Positions 38,462 through 47,368 of a stretch of 64,000 bases of DNA are shown one piece after another (the stretch's first letter is position 1; each line of letters begins with the position of its first letter). A program made the position numbers and the translations under genes. The stretch is from Bacillus timonensis (lineage in GTDB: Bacteria; Bacillota; Bacilli; Bacillales; Bacillaceae_L): the NCBI GenBank assembly GCA_020171895.1, contig JAIVAN010000007.1, forward strand, positions 248,001-312,000, written 5' to 3'. A model generated the notes under the pieces. It saw only the letters and a list, made by a program, of their open reading frames with translations, was not told the origin of the DNA and searched no databases.

Positions 38462-39220
38462 TTATGATTTTCTTCTTTTAGCAGTTAATAAAATGATTCC
38501 TAAAATAACACCAACGATAAGTGAAATTGGGATCCAATTCTTTAAAGAAGTTAAATCCGTCCACTCTACTTTTTCAATTCCCTCTTCCTCTAATGGTGAA
38601 CCTTCGGTAAAATGACCAACTTCAAGGCTTTCAAGGTTAAATTGATCTTGAAGTGATTCGTAGATAAACTCTTTATTTTCTATAAACGCATCTTTGTTTG
38701 GCTCTTTTTTTCCTACACCAAACAACCCAGGATTCCCCAACGCTTCTAGTGCAGCATCAAACTTTTTCTTCATTTGTTGATCTAGACCGCTATTGTTTTG
38801 TGCTATAACTGGTGATAATGCATTATATGTAGCAAAAGCTTTTGCTAACAAGCGTTTACTAGTATCATAATCTTCAAAATTACTCTCTATATTATCCATA
38901 CGTCTTACAATATTCAAGACTAGGATTTTCTGCATGTCTGCAATTACTTTTTCTTTATCTTCTTGTTCGAAATGCTTTAAGATAACATCTGATGGTTCAG
39001 TACCCATATGCATATCAATTTCTTCTTTTACAGTGTTGTAAACTTCTTTAGCGCTTTTAAAATCCGCAGGCTCGTCATTTAGTTTACTAACCATTTCTTT
39101 ATAAGCCTCAGCAACTTTTTCTTCACTAGGGTCACCGTATGAATATGCGCTTACATCATGTGGTATTGCAATATTTATCAAAAGTACAAACATTAGTATT
39201 ATATATGTGATTTTTTTCAT
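38462..39220 (-). CDS. Secreted, C-terminally anchored partner of the FTR1 permease
   Basis: 252 residues from ATG 39220 (MKKITYIILMFVLL), with GGGGG 6 nt upstream. An N-terminal signal peptide (LLINIAIPHDVSA), an acidic helical extracellular region, and one C-terminal membrane segment (WIPISLIVGVILGIILL) followed by KRRKS. Regions rich in Asp/Glu and His (HMGTEPSDVILKHFEQEDKE) could bind iron. It resembles the extracellular N-terminal domain that some FTR1 proteins carry as a fusion. It is first in the operon and directly behind a Fur box. Exact function is inferred from context. Confidence 0.7.
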   Translation of the reverse strand: MKKITYIILMFVLLINIAIPHDVSAYSYGDPSEEKVAEAYKEMVSKLNDEPADFKSAKEVYNTVKEEIDMHMGTEPSDVILKHFEQEDKEKVIADMQKILVLNIVRRMDNIESNFEDYDTSKRLLAKAFATYNALSPVIAQNNSGLDQQMKKKFDAALEALGNPGLFGVGKKEPNKDAFIENKEFIYESLQDQFNLESLEVGHFTEGSPLEEEGIEKVEWTDLTSLKNWIPISLIVGVILGIILLTAKRRKS

Positions 39221-39237
39221 GATTAACCCCCTACATT

Positions 39238-39256
39238 GATAATGATAATAATTATC
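39238..39256. promoter_or_regulatory. Fur box upstream of the FTR1 operon
   Basis: GATAATGATAATAATTATC matches the 19-bp Fur consensus GATAATGATAATCATTATC at 18 of 19 positions. It lies 18 bp upstream of the anchored partner protein start, just before its ribosome binding site. Confidence 0.9.
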
Positions 39257-39264
39257 AGTACACA

Positions 39265-39305
39265 TGTCAATAAAATGTGAACATTTTATAATTTGTTCAC
39301 ATTTT
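39265..39305 (-). terminator. Terminator after the GT2 gene
   Basis: AAAATGTGAACA (39272-39283) and TGTTCACATTTT (39294-39305) form a perfect 12-bp inverted repeat just past the glycosyltransferase stop. The T tail on minus is short. The same dyad lies about 50 bp upstream of the iron operon, so a second role as an operator is possible. Confidence 0.6.
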
Positions 39306-39317
39306 ACGATGTTTTTA

Positions 39318-40073
39318 TTAGTATTTTGTTACAAACTCTTGCATTACATGTGCTTCTTTTTCAATTCTAACCTTTTTAGCTGGGCGTGACATTTCTTTAT
39401 ATATTGCAGGTAGAACAGAGGACATATAAGCTTTAAATTTAATAAAGGATTGTCCCTTTGTTCTTACCTGGTAATTAATGGGTATTTCCTTCACTCTAAA
39501 ACCTTTTCTTACAAGGTTTAACGTTAAAACTTGAGCATAATTATAATCATGTATAATTTCAGCATGCTCCATTGTCTGCTTTGAAAAAGCTCTCATTCCA
39601 GATTGACCATCGTAAATCCATTTTTGAAGCAGAATAGATTGTAATAAAGTAAATGCATAGTTACCTAATCGCCTATGAAGCTTCATCCCTTGTATTTTCC
39701 CTAGAAACCTAGACCCCATTACGTAATCTGCTTCTCCTAAAAAGATAGGTTCTAATAACTCTGGAATTTGATTTGCTGGGTACTCATTATCAGCATCAAT
39801 CATAACTGAAATATCTGCTTGTAAAAGAAGAGACTCTTCTATCCCTTTTCTTACAGCAGCACCTAGGCCCATATTTCTTTCAAATTGATAAATAAAATCT
39901 GCTCCAGCTCTTTTGGATACTTCTACAGTCCTATCAGTTGAACCATCATCGATGACCAACACTTTAACCTCTACAAAAGGGTTAATATTCCTTGGTATCT
40001 TTTTTATCACTTCTGCGATTGTTTCTTCTTCGTTATAAGCAGGCAGAAACACAATCACTCTTTGAGTCTTCAT
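39318..40073 (-). CDS. GT2 family glycosyltransferase, DPM1-like
   Basis: 251 residues, soluble GT-A fold without the C-terminal membrane helices of GtrB types. Motifs: VIVFLPAYNEEETIAEVI, VLVIDDGSTDRTVEVS, VMIDADNEYP (DxD) and YDGQSGMRAFSKQ. Related enzymes transfer a sugar from a nucleotide donor to polyprenyl phosphate. The start overlaps the upstream gene by 4 bp. Last gene of a three-gene coupled operon; its product could supply the GT-C-like protein encoded at 35940-37430. Confidence 0.85.
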   Translation of the reverse strand: MKTQRVIVFLPAYNEEETIAEVIKKIPRNINPFVEVKVLVIDDGSTDRTVEVSKRAGADFIYQFERNMGLGAAVRKGIEESLLLQADISVMIDADNEYPANQIPELLEPIFLGEADYVMGSRFLGKIQGMKLHRRLGNYAFTLLQSILLQKWIYDGQSGMRAFSKQTMEHAEIIHDYNYAQVLTLNLVRKGFRVKEIPINYQVRTKGQSFIKFKAYMSSVLPAIYKEMSRPAKKVRIEKEAHVMQEFVTKY

Positions 40074-41533
40074 TGTTGAAATTCTTCCTTTCTTAATGCA
40101 CCAGTTAACACCGGTCCTCTACTGTGGCTTGGGAACGGGGTCCCTAATAAATACGCAATCGTAGGTGCTACTGAAACCAAGCTATGCTTCTCATTTATAA
40201 CCTTACCTTTTTCAATGTGTGGTCCATGCATAATAAAAGGAACAAATCGCTCTCCTTCATCTAAATGACCATGTCCTCCAATCCCGTCAGCCTGTCCATG
40301 GTCGGCACAAATCATTAACGTTGTATTATCCATTTTCCCTTGCTTCTGCAGCCTATCAACAAATTCTTGCAATAACGAATCAGCTTCTTCAATTTTCTCG
40401 ATATATTCATCGTAAAGTACTCCACGACTATGTCCTGTTTGATCAGTACCTATCAGTTGTACAATAAATAAGTCTGGATCTTCTTCATCCATTATTAATT
40501 TAGCACGTTCAATAATATTGCGATCTGCAACATCATTATGCATAACAGCCGTAACTGTATCTACATCGTCCCCCATTGAATCAACAAGGTGTGCTATTCC
40601 TAATAATTTTCCTTTTTTCCCAACCTTTCGGAGGGAATCAAATATACTTTCTACTTTTATTCCCAATTTCCAAACCATATTTGATGTTATTCCATGCTCA
40701 AATGGATAAGTCCCCGTAAACATCGATGTAAAGCAAACAACAGTTCTTGCAGGGTATACAGTTTCCATTTGCGAATATTCTGTTCCGTTCTTTCTAATTG
40801 AATCTAAAAATGGTGTATTTGCTTCTTCAAATCTCTCTTTTCTCATCCCATCAATGACTAAAACAATGACCTTATCACTTTTACCTTCTGTTGTTTCTTT
40901 TACATTATGAGTGTATGAATCAATCACTTTTGGTTTCCAATCGAAAAGGTACCGATGTAAAATCCAAGAAAATAATAAAATACCAAGATAAAACATGACG
41001 ATAATAGAAATGTTTTCAATTTTTAAGTAGATTGTTGAATCACGTATTACTAGATCCCAAATGGATAATAGCAACAAGAATTTAGGTAATTGTTCTTGCG
41101 CATTTCCACTTGTTGAATCACTATTTTTTAAAACCAGCTTCCAAAATCTCGTGAAGTTCCACCACGAAGTACCAATTCTTAAGTGGTAATAGAGCGTTCC
41201 CCAAAAAAATACAGTAAAGAAAAAGTACAACGCTATTGAAAATAGCATTAGTTCTATGTTGGTATTTCCCCAAATCAAAAGGTATACAATGAATGGAACC
41301 CATAAGTAATTTCTCAAGAACAAAGGATAATCAAAATAAAAGAACATTGCTAAAAGTGGTAATATTACTAGAAAACCTATTATAAAGGCTTCTAAAAATG
41401 AAAATGAGACAATGTTTTGTAGTTGAAATAGTACCATTGTTCCGACTACAAATATTGGTGTGAAAGGCTTGCCTTCATTTAATAAATTCCAGCACCTAGC
41501 TGCAACTTTTTCAAATTTTGATGCCCTTTTCAT
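40070..41533 (-). CDS. Membrane-anchored alkaline-phosphatase-superfamily enzyme
   Basis: 487 residues. N-terminal membrane region with about five segments (residues 30-200), then a type I phosphodiesterase/nucleotide pyrophosphatase-like domain. The metal and catalytic residues are present in order: VLVIDGMRKE (Asp), YPARTVVCFTSMFTG (Thr nucleophile), IGTDQTGHSRG (Asp, His), CADHGQ (Asp-His) and GGHGHLDE (His). Family members act on phosphodiesters, phosphonates or transfer phospho-head groups at the cell surface. It overlaps both neighbours by 4 bp. The substrate is unknown; a lipid or glycopolymer at the membrane is the likely target. Confidence 0.8.
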   Translation of the reverse strand: MKRASKFEKVAARCWNLLNEGKPFTPIFVVGTMVLFQLQNIVSFSFLEAFIIGFLVILPLLAMFFYFDYPLFLRNYLWVPFIVYLLIWGNTNIELMLFSIALYFFFTVFFWGTLYYHLRIGTSWWNFTRFWKLVLKNSDSTSGNAQEQLPKFLLLLSIWDLVIRDSTIYLKIENISIIVMFYLGILLFSWILHRYLFDWKPKVIDSYTHNVKETTEGKSDKVIVLVIDGMRKERFEEANTPFLDSIRKNGTEYSQMETVYPARTVVCFTSMFTGTYPFEHGITSNMVWKLGIKVESIFDSLRKVGKKGKLLGIAHLVDSMGDDVDTVTAVMHNDVADRNIIERAKLIMDEEDPDLFIVQLIGTDQTGHSRGVLYDEYIEKIEEADSLLQEFVDRLQKQGKMDNTTLMICADHGQADGIGGHGHLDEGERFVPFIMHGPHIEKGKVINEKHSLVSVAPTIAYLLGTPFPSHSRGPVLTGALRKEEFQQ

Positions 41534-42480
41534 GTTGACTTCACTCCTTTACGACGAATCCACCTTTTCATTTCTTGTATATGAATTGGTAGCTTTATTA
41601 AAACAAAAATGCCCATTATATAAGAAAAGAGAAATTTAAAGACGTGACTTAATACAGAGAATGAATAGCTTTGTTCCCATGACATCCCAAGGGCCACTAA
41701 CCCAAACGTCATGACGGTTTCGTATGTAGCTATGCCTCCAGGTGTAATCTGAAACACTTGACCTCCAACTGTCAAGCTATTCACCCAAATTGCTTCTACA
41801 ATAGAAATATGGGATTGAAATGCTTGTGCAACGCCTAAGATTACAACACCTTCAAGTGCCCAACTTAAAATAATTGCAAGTAACATTTTAGGAGCATTCC
41901 TGTGGTTAAATGCGTTATTAAAGAGGGAAAGGTGTTTTTTAAATAATATGTTTTTTTTCTTATATAGAAATAAAATAATAAAAGCAAAAACGGAAATAGA
42001 TACAGCTACCATAGTGAGTAAAAGCGGTAGTTGTAGTGAAAACTGCATAGATAAATAGAAAATACCGGCTGCAGAAAAAGTTAATAATGTTAACATATCT
42101 AAAAGCCTCATCATAAAAACAGAGTGTGCAGCTTCATCTAGAGATATATTCTCTTTCTTTGTAATAACGCCAATTCTAACTAGATCTCCCACTTTGATAG
42201 GTAGAAGATGATTGATAAGCAAACTGTAAAATAACCCATATAAGCAAGTCAATAATGCTACCTTTTCTGCTAGGTATACTCTCCAAGCATATGCCCTTAA
42301 CAAAAAAGCACTAAAATATAAAGTAACCATTATTAGAATCGTCCAAGGATTAGATAGTAGTCTAACAATATTTCCTGAAATCATTTCGCTATTAAAGAAT
42401 GAGAAAGTTAAATAGATAAAAAGCCCACAAAGAGATATCGATATAAAACGAATAAAAAATTCGAGATTTACTTTTTTCAT
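41530..42480 (-). CDS. Lysylphosphatidylglycerol synthase TM-region / UPF0104 family membrane protein
   Basis: 316 residues, seven to eight membrane segments. Matches the flippase-like part of MprF/AglD/YbhN proteins: NPWTILIMVTLYFSAFLLRA, LINHLLPIKVGDLVRIGVIT and VNSLTVGGQVFQITPGGIATYE, all without an attached soluble transferase domain. Members are thought to move lipids or lipid-linked substrates across the membrane. I took ATG 42480, with GGAT about 7 nt upstream; ATG 42489 is three codons earlier. First gene of the coupled operon. The context suggests lipid-linked glycan or phospholipid modification. Confidence 0.8.
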   Translation of the reverse strand: MKKVNLEFFIRFISISLCGLFIYLTFSFFNSEMISGNIVRLLSNPWTILIMVTLYFSAFLLRAYAWRVYLAEKVALLTCLYGLFYSLLINHLLPIKVGDLVRIGVITKKENISLDEAAHSVFMMRLLDMLTLLTFSAAGIFYLSMQFSLQLPLLLTMVAVSISVFAFIILFLYKKKNILFKKHLSLFNNAFNHRNAPKMLLAIILSWALEGVVILGVAQAFQSHISIVEAIWVNSLTVGGQVFQITPGGIATYETVMTFGLVALGMSWEQSYSFSVLSHVFKFLFSYIMGIFVLIKLPIHIQEMKRWIRRKGVKST

Positions 42481-42584
42481 TGATTTCATCCAATCTTAAT
42501 AAAAGCTATGTTAAATGTGCCCAACGTTATCATAGCATAATTCACACCATAATATTTTCCCTAGTAATTATTGGATTTACATAC

Positions 42585-42607
42585 AAAAAGCCGCAAATAA
42601 TTGCGGC
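42585..42607 (-). terminator. Terminator after the Fur-box lipoprotein gene
   Basis: GCCGCAA (42590-42596) pairs with TTGCGGC (42601-42607), followed by TTTTTG on the minus strand. It isolates the lipoprotein gene from the flippase operon. Confidence 0.88.
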
Positions 42608-42629
42608 CTTTATTCTGTTACATTTTATA

Positions 42630-43841
42630 TTATTTTGTAATTTGAGCTAAATTAGCAAGTATACCTTCGCTTAATGTAGCAGCTTCATCCAAGTTACCAT
42701 CTGCAATTGCATTAAACCATTTTTCTGCATTTGTAAATAATTCTTTAGACGTTTCTTCACCAAGATTTTTAACAAATTCAAGTTCAATTGCTTTTAGGAA
42801 CATGTTACCTTCTAAAGCTTCAATTTTTGAATCATTCACGTTACCAGCTTCTGCATTTTCAGCAGCTTCTACATGATAACCAGTAATTTTTCCAGCAAAT
42901 GCTTTTACAAATAATTGATTTACTTCTTCAGAATTAATTGTTTTTGCTTCAGTTGAAGTTAATGAGAATATTTCATTTAAACGATTAGCAGCAGCTTCAT
43001 CTCCACCTGATAGTGAACCTTTAATTGCTTGGAAGAATCCCCATGCTTCAGCTTGCATATTTTGTAATGTAACTTCGTCAGTTGTACCTTCTTTTACAGC
43101 TGCTTCAATTTTTTCAGCGTATGACTTAGCTGCTAAATAGTAGCTTCTGTAAATAGATTTATCAGTTAGTTGTACATAAACTTTAAAATCATCAAGGTTC
43201 CCCTCAGTAAGTGCGTTTTCTTGAGCAGCAAGACCTGCATTAATACTTTGCTCTAAGCTTGAATCTCCAGTTAATCCATAATGTCCATCACGCTTAACAG
43301 CTGTTGGAATCAATACTTCAGCAGCTAGATGCTTTAACTCTTCAAAAGCTGTAGTTGCAGCATTTTTATCGTTTGCCTCTAAAGCTGCGATAACATCTTT
43401 ATGAAGATTTTTTTGTTTTTTGTATAAATATGATTGAGTTGTTTTATCAACTAATTGTTTAGCAATAATTGGGTGTAGTTCTCCAGCTTGTGCACCACCA
43501 ATTGCAGCTTGAATTGCACTATCTAACTCACCATCGACTTCATTTACTGCAGCTTGAAGATTTTCTTTGTAGAGGTTACTAACTAATTCCCAATCTACTT
43601 CTTGTCCTTCTTTAGCTTTCCCAGCTTCATCCATCATTTGTTTATAAGCACTAACTTGTTTTGCAGTAGCTGTATCTTCAATCGCAATTACTTCAGAACC
43701 AGTTTCTTCTTGATCTTTTTCTACTTTCTCTTCTGCAGGCTTTTCTTCTTTTACTTCTTGCTTTTCGCTATTACAACCAGTTAATACTCCCCCTGCTAAA
43801 AGTACACTTGCGAATAACGTTAGAGCTGTTCTCTTTTTCAT
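42630..43841 (-). CDS. Fur-regulated lipoprotein, probable iron-uptake component
   Basis: 403 residues. Signal peptide with lipobox (GGVLTGCNSE), an acidic Glu/Lys linker, then an all-helical, Glu- and Ala-rich extracellular domain. It contains HPIIAKQLVDK, LHKDVIAAL and AFEELKHLAAEVLIPTAVKRDGHYG, with scattered His and Glu that could bind metal, but I see no EfeO-type imelysin signature. It is monocistronic with two Fur-like boxes upstream and a terminator behind it. A role with the FTR1 permease 4 kb away is inferred from regulation only. Confidence 0.7.
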   Translation of the reverse strand: MKKRTALTLFASVLLAGGVLTGCNSEKQEVKEEKPAEEKVEKDQEETGSEVIAIEDTATAKQVSAYKQMMDEAGKAKEGQEVDWELVSNLYKENLQAAVNEVDGELDSAIQAAIGGAQAGELHPIIAKQLVDKTTQSYLYKKQKNLHKDVIAALEANDKNAATTAFEELKHLAAEVLIPTAVKRDGHYGLTGDSSLEQSINAGLAAQENALTEGNLDDFKVYVQLTDKSIYRSYYLAAKSYAEKIEAAVKEGTTDEVTLQNMQAEAWGFFQAIKGSLSGGDEAAANRLNEIFSLTSTEAKTINSEEVNQLFVKAFAGKITGYHVEAAENAEAGNVNDSKIEALEGNMFLKAIELEFVKNLGEETSKELFTNAEKWFNAIADGNLDEAATLSEGILANLAQITK

Positions 43842-43881
43842 GATTGTTTCTCCCCCAAAGTATGTATTTTTTCATTTCATT

Positions 43882-43900
43882 GATAATGATTTTCATTCAC
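43882..43900. promoter_or_regulatory. Fur-like box 1 upstream of the lipoprotein gene
   Basis: GATAATGATTTTCATTCAC matches the 19-bp Fur consensus at 15 positions and lies 41 bp upstream of the lipoprotein start. Confidence 0.65.
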
Positions 43901-43914
43901 GATTCTCATTATAA

Positions 43915-43929
43915 AGAGAATGATTCTCA
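43915..43929. promoter_or_regulatory. Fur-like box 2 upstream of the lipoprotein gene
   Basis: AGAGAATGATTCTCA matches the 7-1-7 Fur motif TGATAATNATTATCA at 11 of 14 positions and is itself a palindrome. With box 1 it suggests tandem Fur binding. Confidence 0.65.
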
Positions 43930-44041
43930 CTGTCAATGATATTTCCTATAAAAAAACAAAAAAATCTTATCAGGTTATTTAATTCATATTAGTAATAATT
44001 GATTATAATATTTTCACTTGGGAAATTACGCTACTAAACAA

Positions 44042-44074
44042 AAAATCCCCAATCCTTAGAGGATCAGGGATTTT
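44042..44074 (-). terminator. Terminator after trxA
   Basis: AAAATCCCCAATCC (44042-44055) pairs with GGATCAGGGATTTT (44061-44074) with one mismatch, then TTTTTTG on the minus strand. Confidence 0.85.
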
Positions 44075-44089
44075 ACGCTTTATTAAATT

Positions 44090-44404
44090 TTATAAATGAG
44101 CATTCAGACGCTCTGCTAAAGCTTCTTTCGGTTGGAATCCAACCACTTTGTCAACTACTTCACCATTTTTCATCACAAGTAAAGTTGGAATGCTCATAAC
44201 TCCAAATTTCCCTGCAGTTTCTTGGTTTTCATCTACATCAATCTTAACAATTTTAACTTTGTCTCCCATTTCAGAATCTAATTCTTCAAGTACAGGAGCA
44301 ATCATTTTACAAGGTCCACACCATGGTGCCCAGAAATCAGCAAGAACAAGGCCTTCGCTTGTTTCAGTGTTAAAAGTTTGGTCAGTTACGTTAGAAATAG
44401 CCAT
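44090..44404 (-). CDS. trxA: Thioredoxin
   Basis: 104 residues. Cytosolic disulfide reductant. Redox motif in [22 protein letters not shown], the cis-proline region [13 protein letters not shown], and the C-terminal [18 protein letters not shown] lies 5-8 nt upstream of the ATG. It has its own terminator, and the etfBA operon ends 220 bp upstream with another. Confidence 0.97.
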   Translation of the reverse strand: MAISNVTDQTFNTETSEGLVLADFWAPWCGPCKMIAPVLEELDSEMGDKVKIVKIDVDENQETAGKFGVMSIPTLLVMKNGEVVDKVVGFQPKEALAERLNAHL

Positions 44405-44585
44405 TTATTTATTCCTCCTAAATTTAACTCTTTAAGATAATAATGAAAGTATATCACCTTAGTGAAATAGATGCTAATATTTTGCTTCATACGTAATGAT
44501 TCCCAAATCATATCGCATGTATGTAAGCAAAGTAGATAAAACCCATTTTAGTTGTCTTAATACATGAATAATAAAACAGACGAAA

Positions 44586-44614
44586 GAAAGTGAGCAATGT
44601 TTATGCTCACTTTC
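44586..44614 (-). terminator. Terminator after etfA
   Basis: GAAAGTGAGCA (44586-44596) pairs perfectly with TGCTCACTTTC (44604-44614), with TTTCTTTCG following on minus. Confidence 0.88.
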
Positions 44615-44624
44615 TTCTATTTGA

Positions 44625-45602
44625 TTAAGAATGTACTTTTAATTTTTTGAACTCTTCTGTCAGCATCGGAACTACTTCAAATAAGTCGCCAACAATTCCA
44701 TAATCTGCAACTTTGAAGATGTTTGCTTCTGGATCTTTGTTTATTGCAACAATAACTTTTGAGTTAGACATTCCAGCTAAATGTTGAATAGCTCCAGAAA
44801 TACCACATGCGATATATAAGTCAGGTGTAACAACTTTTCCAGTTTGACCAATTTGCAATGAGTAGTCACAGTAATCAGCATCACACGCACCACGTGAAGC
44901 ACCAATTGCACCACCAAGAACATTTGCTAGTTCTTTAAGAGGTTCAAAACCATCTGTACTCTTTACACCACGACCGCCTGCGATAACTACTTTAGCTTCA
45001 GATAAATCAACACCTTCCGAAGCTTTTCTAACTACTTCTTTTACGATTGTTCTTAAGTCTTTGATATCAACAGTTAAAGAAGAAACTTCACCTGTTCTAG
45101 ATTCATCTTTAGCTAAAGGAGCAATATTGTTTGGACGAATTGTAGCAAAAATCAAACCGTCTGTAATAATCTTCTTTTCAAAAGCTTTACCAGAATAGAT
45201 TGGTCTTGTGAAAACTAAGTTACCGCCTGCTGATTCAAGCTGAGTTGCATCTGAGATTAATCCAGAGCTTAATTTTGCTGCAATCTTAGGAGATAAATCC
45301 TTTCCAAGTGCAGTGTGTCCGAAAATCAGACCTTCTGGCTGTTCTTCATTTATTACTGCTAGTAATGCTTGTGAATAGCCATCAGGTGTATACGTTTTCA
45401 ATTTTTCGTTTTCTACAGTAATAACACGATCTGCTCCATGGTATACCATTTCTTGAGCTAAGGATTGAACACTTTCGCCTAATAATACAGCTACAACTTC
45501 TCCACCTTCTGCAACCGTTTTACCGGCAGCTAAAGCTTCGAATGAAACATTACGTAATGAATTATCACGAACTTCTCCAAGTACTAATACTTTTCTAGCC
45601 AT
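44625..45602 (-). CDS. etfA: Electron transfer flavoprotein alpha subunit
   Basis: 325 residues. Takes electrons from acyl-CoA dehydrogenases. The C-terminal FAD domain is clear: VVIAGGRGVKSTDGFEPLKELA, GAIGASRGACDADYCDYSLQIGQTGKVV and VIVAINKDPEANIFKVADYGIVGD. It lies 58 bp after etfB. Part of the fatty acid degradation group. Confidence 0.97.
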   Translation of the reverse strand: MARKVLVLGEVRDNSLRNVSFEALAAGKTVAEGGEVVAVLLGESVQSLAQEMVYHGADRVITVENEKLKTYTPDGYSQALLAVINEEQPEGLIFGHTALGKDLSPKIAAKLSSGLISDATQLESAGGNLVFTRPIYSGKAFEKKIITDGLIFATIRPNNIAPLAKDESRTGEVSSLTVDIKDLRTIVKEVVRKASEGVDLSEAKVVIAGGRGVKSTDGFEPLKELANVLGGAIGASRGACDADYCDYSLQIGQTGKVVTPDLYIACGISGAIQHLAGMSNSKVIVAINKDPEANIFKVADYGIVGDLFEVVPMLTEEFKKLKVHS

Positions 45603-45660
45603 TTGTGTGTACCCCCCGATTAAAGTAGAGTGTCTATTTCCCTCTAATTCTATTAGTCAA

Positions 45661-46434
45661 TTAAACAACTTTTGCTTCAGTGTGTAGTAATGATACAAGT
45701 TCTTTCACTTGATCTTCTAATTCTCCTTGAAGTACTTTACCTGCTTCTTTTTTAGGAGGAAGAAAAATTTCAATCGTTTTAGTTTTAGCTTCAACATCAT
45801 CTTCATCAAGATCTAAATCATCAAGCTCCACTTCATCAAGAGGCTTTTTCTTAGCCTTCATAATTCCTGGTAAAGATGGATAGCGCGGTTCATTTAAACC
45901 TTGTTGTGCCGTTACAAGCAATGGAAGTGATGTTTCAATAACTTCTGAATCACCTTCAACGTCTCTTACAATTGTTACGTTAGATCCATCGATTTCCAAT
46001 TTTGTAATTGTCGTAACGTAAGGAATATCTAGTAACTCTGCTACTCTTGGTCCAACTTGACCTGAACCGCCGTCAATAGCAACGTTTCCACCTAATATTA
46101 AATCTACTTCTTGACCTTTTAAATACTCTGCTAATAATTTTGCTGTAGTGAATTGATCTCCATTTTCTACATCATCTTCAATATTAATTAGAACTGCTTT
46201 GTCAGCTCCCATTGCTAATGCAGTACGCAACTCTTTTTCTGATTCTTCAGACCCAACAGTTACTACCGTTACTTCTCCACCATTAGCATCTCTAACTTGA
46301 ATAGCTTCTTCAATTGCATATTCATCGTAAGGGTTAATAATAAATTCTGCACCATCTTCACTTATTTGACCGTTATTTAAAACTAGTTTTTCTTCAGTGT
46401 CAAATGTTCTTTTCATGATAACAAAGATGTTCAT
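45661..46434 (-). CDS. etfB: Electron transfer flavoprotein beta subunit
   Basis: 257 residues. Partner of EtfA, binding AMP. Typical features: NPYDEYAIEEAIQVRD, VTVVTVGSEESEKELRTALAMGADKAV and GGSGQVGPRVAELLDIPYVT. AGGAGGGG lies upstream of the ATG. It follows fadB by 117 bp in the lcfA-fadR-fadB-etfB-etfA order. Confidence 0.97.
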   Translation of the reverse strand: MNIFVIMKRTFDTEEKLVLNNGQISEDGAEFIINPYDEYAIEEAIQVRDANGGEVTVVTVGSEESEKELRTALAMGADKAVLINIEDDVENGDQFTTAKLLAEYLKGQEVDLILGGNVAIDGGSGQVGPRVAELLDIPYVTTITKLEIDGSNVTIVRDVEGDSEVIETSLPLLVTAQQGLNEPRYPSLPGIMKAKKKPLDEVELDDLDLDEDDVEAKTKTIEIFLPPKKEAGKVLQGELEDQVKELVSLLHTEAKVV

Positions 46435-46551
46435 GGATTCCCCTCCTAATAATTAAACCATTAGTATATTAGTTTTAAAAATTCTTACTATTCCTCTTAA
46501 TGTTATTTTACTATAATTTCTGAAAAATTGGTAGAAAAAAATTTATCTTTT

Positions 46552-47325
46552 CTATTTTCCCTGAAAATTCGCTTTTCTTTTTTCAATAAATGCTTGAATT
46601 CCTTCTTGACCATCTTCTGAAACAAACACTTTTCCAAATAATTCTGCTTCTCTTTTTACACTGTTCTCATACTGTTCTGTTTTAGACATATTTAACAATT
46701 CAACAGTAGCTTTAATAGAAACTGGACTCTTTTGAGCAATTTTCTTAGCTAACTTATAGGTTTCTTCCAATAAAGAGTCTTCTGGAAAAGCGTGGTTTGC
46801 TAGTCCAAATGTGACGGCTTCAATTCCTGTGATTGGCTCACTTGTCCAGAGCATTTCTGCTGCACGAGGAATGCCAACAAGTTTTGGTAGTCTTGCTGTA
46901 CCTGCGAATCCTGGAATTAATCCTAATTGTAATTCTGGTAAACCTAGTTTGGCAGTTTCACTCACCACTCTAAAATGGCAACCCATCGCTAGCTCCAGAC
47001 CACCACCTAATGCTGCTCCATGTATGCTTGCAATAATAGGTTTAGAAAATCTCTCCATCCTCTCAAATAACTCTTGACCATATGTAGATAGCTTTGAGAA
47101 ATCTTCCCCGGATGTAATTGTTGTAAATTCTTTGATATCTGCTCCAGCTGAGAAAAATCGGCCTTCTCCGTGAATAACGATAACTCGAGTTTCTTCATTT
47201 GATTCTAAGTCATCTAAAACACTTGATAACTCTCTTAAAACAGCAGAGGATAACGCATTCGCTGGAGGACGATTAATAGAAATCGTTGCAATAAAATCTT
47301 CTATATTTACTTTTAAATATTCCAT
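46552..47325 (-). CDS. fadB: Enoyl-CoA hydratase/isomerase (FadB/YsiB)
   Basis: 257 residues. Hydrates enoyl-CoA in beta-oxidation. Crotonase signatures: INRPPANALSSAVLREL, GEGRFFSAGADIKEF (oxyanion hole), HGAALGGGLELAMGCHFRV and the catalytic glutamates in LGLPELQLGLIPGFAGTARL. I chose ATG 47325 (MEYLKVNIED), with AGGAGG 7 nt upstream; the frame runs on to 47355. It follows fadR by 43 bp. Confidence 0.93.
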   Translation of the reverse strand: MEYLKVNIEDFIATISINRPPANALSSAVLRELSSVLDDLESNEETRVIVIHGEGRFFSAGADIKEFTTITSGEDFSKLSTYGQELFERMERFSKPIIASIHGAALGGGLELAMGCHFRVVSETAKLGLPELQLGLIPGFAGTARLPKLVGIPRAAEMLWTSEPITGIEAVTFGLANHAFPEDSLLEETYKLAKKIAQKSPVSIKATVELLNMSKTEQYENSVKREAELFGKVFVSEDGQEGIQAFIEKRKANFQGK

Positions 47326-47368
47326 TTCCATACCTCCTAAACTAAAAATACACAAAACTCACCTCAAC

